Origin: Nonomuraea ceibae
GTDB lineage: Bacteria; Actinomycetota; Actinomycetes; Streptosporangiales; Streptosporangiaceae
Assembly (NCBI RefSeq): GCF_019396325.1
Contig: NZ_JAHKRO010000038.1
Span: 1 to 64,000 of the forward strand
Direction of reading: 5' to 3'
DNA length: 64,000 nt
In this document: positions 61,720-64,000 of the stretch, piece by piece
Numbering within the stretch: position 1 is the first letter of the stretch
How the letters are laid out: each line of letters opens with the position of its first letter
Program-made: the position numbers and the translations under genes
Notes under the pieces: generated by a model
Database searches by the model: none
What the model saw: the letters and a program-made list of their open reading frames with translations, nothing else
Told to the model about the DNA's origin: nothing

Positions 61720-64000
61720 AGAAGATCGTCGTGGCCGGGTTCGGCCCGGCAGCACACCGGCTCGTGGAGGCGCTGCTCCAGCGCGGCTTCGACGGGCGCG
61801 TCACGGTCATCGGGGAGGAGCCCCGCCCGGCCTACGACCGGGTGGCGCTGACCTCGTACCTGTCGGGCGTGAGCGCCGAGGACCTCGCCTACCCGGTGCC
61901 GTCCGGGGCGGTGACCAGGCTGAACAGCCGCGTCACCGGCATCGACCGGCAGGCCCGCGTGGTCACCGTCGAGGGCGGCGAGCCGGAGCCGTACGACGTG
62001 CTTGTGCTCGCCACCGGGTCGGCGCCGTTCGTGCCGCCGGTGCCGGGGGCCGGGCACGCCTTCGTCTACCGCACGATCGACGACCTGGACGCGATCCGGC
62101 TGGCCGCCAAGGAGGCCGCTGACGGCGTCGTCGTCGGCGGCGGGCTGCTCGGCCTGGAGGCGGCCGACGCGCTGCGCTCCCTCGGCCTGCGCACCCACAT
62201 CGTCGAGATGAGCCCGTGGCTCATGCCCCGCCAGGTCGACGAGGGCGGCGGCTCGGTGCTCAGGTCGCACATCGAACGGCTCGGGCTGAGCGTGCACGCC
62301 GGCTCGGGCGTCCAGGAGATCGTCACCGACGACCGGGGCCGGGTGGCCGGCCTGCGCACGCCCGGCGGCACGCTGATCGAGGCCCAGGTCGTCGTCTTCT
62401 CCGCCGGCATCAGGCCGCGCGACGAGCTGGCCAGGGCCTGCGGGCTGGAGGTGGGGGAGCGCGGCGGCGTCGTCGTCGACCCCGGCATGCGCACCTCCGA
62501 CCCGTCGATCTACGCCATCGGCGAGTGCGCGCTGGCCGGCGGCATGGTGTACGGGCTCGTCGGGCCGTGCTTCACCATGGCCGAGGTCGCCGCCGACCGG
62601 ATCATGGGCGGCGACGGCACGTTCGACGGCGCCGACCTGTCCACCAGGCTCAAGCTGCTCGGCGTCGAGGTCGCCCAGTTCGGCGCCATGACCGGGGCGC
62701 TCGACGTCACCTACATGGACCCGGTCGCCGGCGTCTACAAGAAGCTGTTCATCAGCGACGACGCCCGGACCCTGCTCGGCGGCATCTGCGTCGGCGACGC
62801 CGCCCCGTACACCTCGCTGCGCTCGTTCGTCGGCAAGCCGCTGCCCGCGCCGCCGTCCGACCTGCTGTTCACCGGCGGCGGCGCGAACCTCGACCTGCCC
62901 GACGACGCCCAGGTGTGCTCGTGCAACAACGTCAGCGCGGGCGAGGTGCGCGCCGCCGTCACCGACCGGGGCTGCGCCGACGTGCCCGCGCTCAAGGCGT
63001 GCACCCGCGCCGGCACCACCTGCGGAAGCTGCGTGCCCATGCTCAAGCAGCTCCTGGAGAAGTCCGGCGTCGAGGTCAGCAAGAACCTGTGCGAGCACTT
63101 CGCCCACTCCCGCGCCGAGCTGTTCGACATCGTCCGGGTGCGCGGCATCACCACGTTCTCCGAGCTCATCGCCCAGCACGGGCAGGGCCGGGGCTGCGAC
63201 ATCTGCAAGCCGGCCGTCGCCTCCATCCTCGCCTCCCTGCACAACGGGCACGTCCTCGACGGCGAGCGCGCCGCGCTCCAGGACACCAACGACCACTTCC
63301 TCGCCAACATCCAGAAGAACGGCACGTACTCGGTCGTCCCGCGCATCCCCGGCGGCGAGATCACCCCGGACAAGCTCATCGTCATCGGCGAGGTCGCCCG
63401 CGACTTCGGCCTCTACACGAAGATCACCGGCGGGCAGCGGATCGACCTGCTCGGCGCCCGCGTCGAACAGCTTCCGGAGATCTGGCGGCGGCTCGTCGAG
63501 GCCGGGTTCGAGTCCGGCCACGCCTACGGCAAGGCGCTGCGCACGGTCAAGTCGTGCGTCGGCTCCACCTGGTGCCGCTACGGCGTGCAGGACTCCGTCG
63601 GCCTGGCCATCGCGCTGGAGCTGCGCTACCGGGGCCTGCGCTCGCCGCACAAGCTGAAGTCGGCGGTCTCCGGCTGCGCCCGCGAGTGCGCCGAGGCCCG
63701 CTCCAAGGACTTCGGGATCATCGCCACCGAACAGGGCTGGAACCTGTACGTCGGCGGCAACGGCGGCTTCAAGCCCCGCCACGCCGACCTGCTCGCCGGC
63801 GACCTCACCACCGACGAGCTCATCAGGACCATCGACCGGTTCCTCATGTTCTACATCCGCACCGCCGACCGGCTGCAACGCACCTCCGCCTGGCTGGAGT
63901 CGCTCGACGGCGGCCTCGGCTACCTGCGCTCGGTGATCGTCGACGACGCGCTCGGCATCTGCGCCGACCTCGACGCCCACATGGAGCGGCACGTCGCCAC
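61716..64000 (+). CDS. nirB: Nitrite reductase large subunit (3' partial)
   Basis: About 761 residues are visible and the frame remains open at the window edge. N-terminal FAD/NAD domains (VVAGFGPAAHRLVEAL, VVVGGGLLGLEAADALR, YAIGECALAGG) are followed by BFD-like iron-sulfur segments (CSCNNVSAGEV, TTCGSC; a second CDICKP) and then the siroheme/[4Fe-4S] half with SCVGSTWCRYG and SGCARECAEARSKDFG, the four-Cys siroheme signature. It reduces nitrite to ammonium with NAD(P)H. ATG 61716 overlaps the previous stop. A nirD gene would be expected just beyond the edge. Confidence 0.95.
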   Translation, partial: MKKIVVAGFGPAAHRLVEALLQRGFDGRVTVIGEEPRPAYDRVALTSYLSGVSAEDLAYPVPSGAVTRLNSRVTGIDRQARVVTVEGGEPEPYDVLVLATGSAPFVPPVPGAGHAFVYRTIDDLDAIRLAAKEAADGVVVGGGLLGLEAADALRSLGLRTHIVEMSPWLMPRQVDEGGGSVLRSHIERLGLSVHAGSGVQEIVTDDRGRVAGLRTPGGTLIEAQVVVFSAGIRPRDELARACGLEVGERGGVVVDPGMRTSDPSIYAIGECALAGGMVYGLVGPCFTMAEVAADRIMGGDGTFDGADLSTRLKLLGVEVAQFGAMTGALDVTYMDPVAGVYKKLFISDDARTLLGGICVGDAAPYTSLRSFVGKPLPAPPSDLLFTGGGANLDLPDDAQVCSCNNVSAGEVRAAVTDRGCADVPALKACTRAGTTCGSCVPMLKQLLEKSGVEVSKNLCEHFAHSRAELFDIVRVRGITTFSELIAQHGQGRGCDICKPAVASILASLHNGHVLDGERAALQDTNDHFLANIQKNGTYSVVPRIPGGEITPDKLIVIGEVARDFGLYTKITGGQRIDLLGARVEQLPEIWRRLVEAGFESGHAYGKALRTVKSCVGSTWCRYGVQDSVGLAIALELRYRGLRSPHKLKSAVSGCARECAEARSKDFGIIATEQGWNLYVGGNGGFKPRHADLLAGDLTTDELIRTIDRFLMFYIRTADRLQRTSAWLESLDGGLGYLRSVIVDDALGICADLDAHMERHVA

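Overview
The window is very GC-rich with strong G/C third-position bias, many GTG starts, ATGA/GTGA start-stop overlaps, a SARP regulator and a multimodular NRPS. This is the sequence of a filamentous actinomycete; Streptosporangiales (for example a Nonomuraea-like organism) is my guess from general style, not from a search.

Region 1 (1-30212) is a non-ribosomal peptide cluster whose left end lies outside the window. It holds the C-terminal part of an acyl-CoA dehydrogenase, a SARP/AfsR-type regulator with an NB-ARC ATPase, an MbtH-like protein, a three-module NRPS (C-A-T, C-A-T, C-A-T-E) and a one-module terminal NRPS (C-A with inserted methyltransferase, T, TE). An MFS exporter overlaps the second NRPS by ATGA, and a strong terminator follows. 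Next come an MMPL-family transporter, a NarL-type two-component system with a membrane-anchored DUF4097-like protein, and an operon of FtsX-like permease, ABC ATPase and type II thioesterase. Reading the binding pockets by hand suggests a tetrapeptide of roughly (Thr-like)-Thr-(D-aromatic)-(N-methyl, basic/Arg-like), possibly N-acylated. Heptamer repeats with an 11-bp period lie before mbtH and the NRPS and look like SARP targets.

Region 2 (30201-37453) is accessory: a DUF6461-like protein, then a cassette of an alpha/alpha-toroid membrane protein, a HIT-family protein, a PfkB kinase and a NUDIX hydrolase, and a shortened FtsX-like membrane protein. The HIT and PfkB genes overlap tail-to-tail by 160 bp.

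Region 3 (37550-42783) is a tightly coupled three-gene operon: a DUF559/Vsr-like PD-(D/E)XK nuclease, a winged-helix protein and a 1092-residue protein joining an AAA/STAND-like ATPase to a HerA/FtsK-type translocase ATPase. It is my best candidate for an uncharacterised DNA-processing or defence system.

Region 4 (42716-56845) is mixed: an ABM monooxygenase, a VOC protein, a TetM/Otr(A)-like ribosomal protection GTPase with a leader ORF and hairpin, an initiator tRNA, a TPR regulator, a GNAT, a HutC-type GntR regulator next to nanE and a ROK kinase, a membrane protein, a TetR/hydrolase pair with clear twin operators, two hypotheticals, a WYL regulator and an epoxide hydrolase.

Region 5 (56868-64000) is an assimilatory nitrate/nitrite operon, narK - nasC - nasB - nirB, the last three coupled by ATGA overlaps; nirB runs off the right edge. 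The narK ribosome-binding site is partly buried in a perfect 10-bp hairpin. All domain and motif calls were made by eye without database searches.
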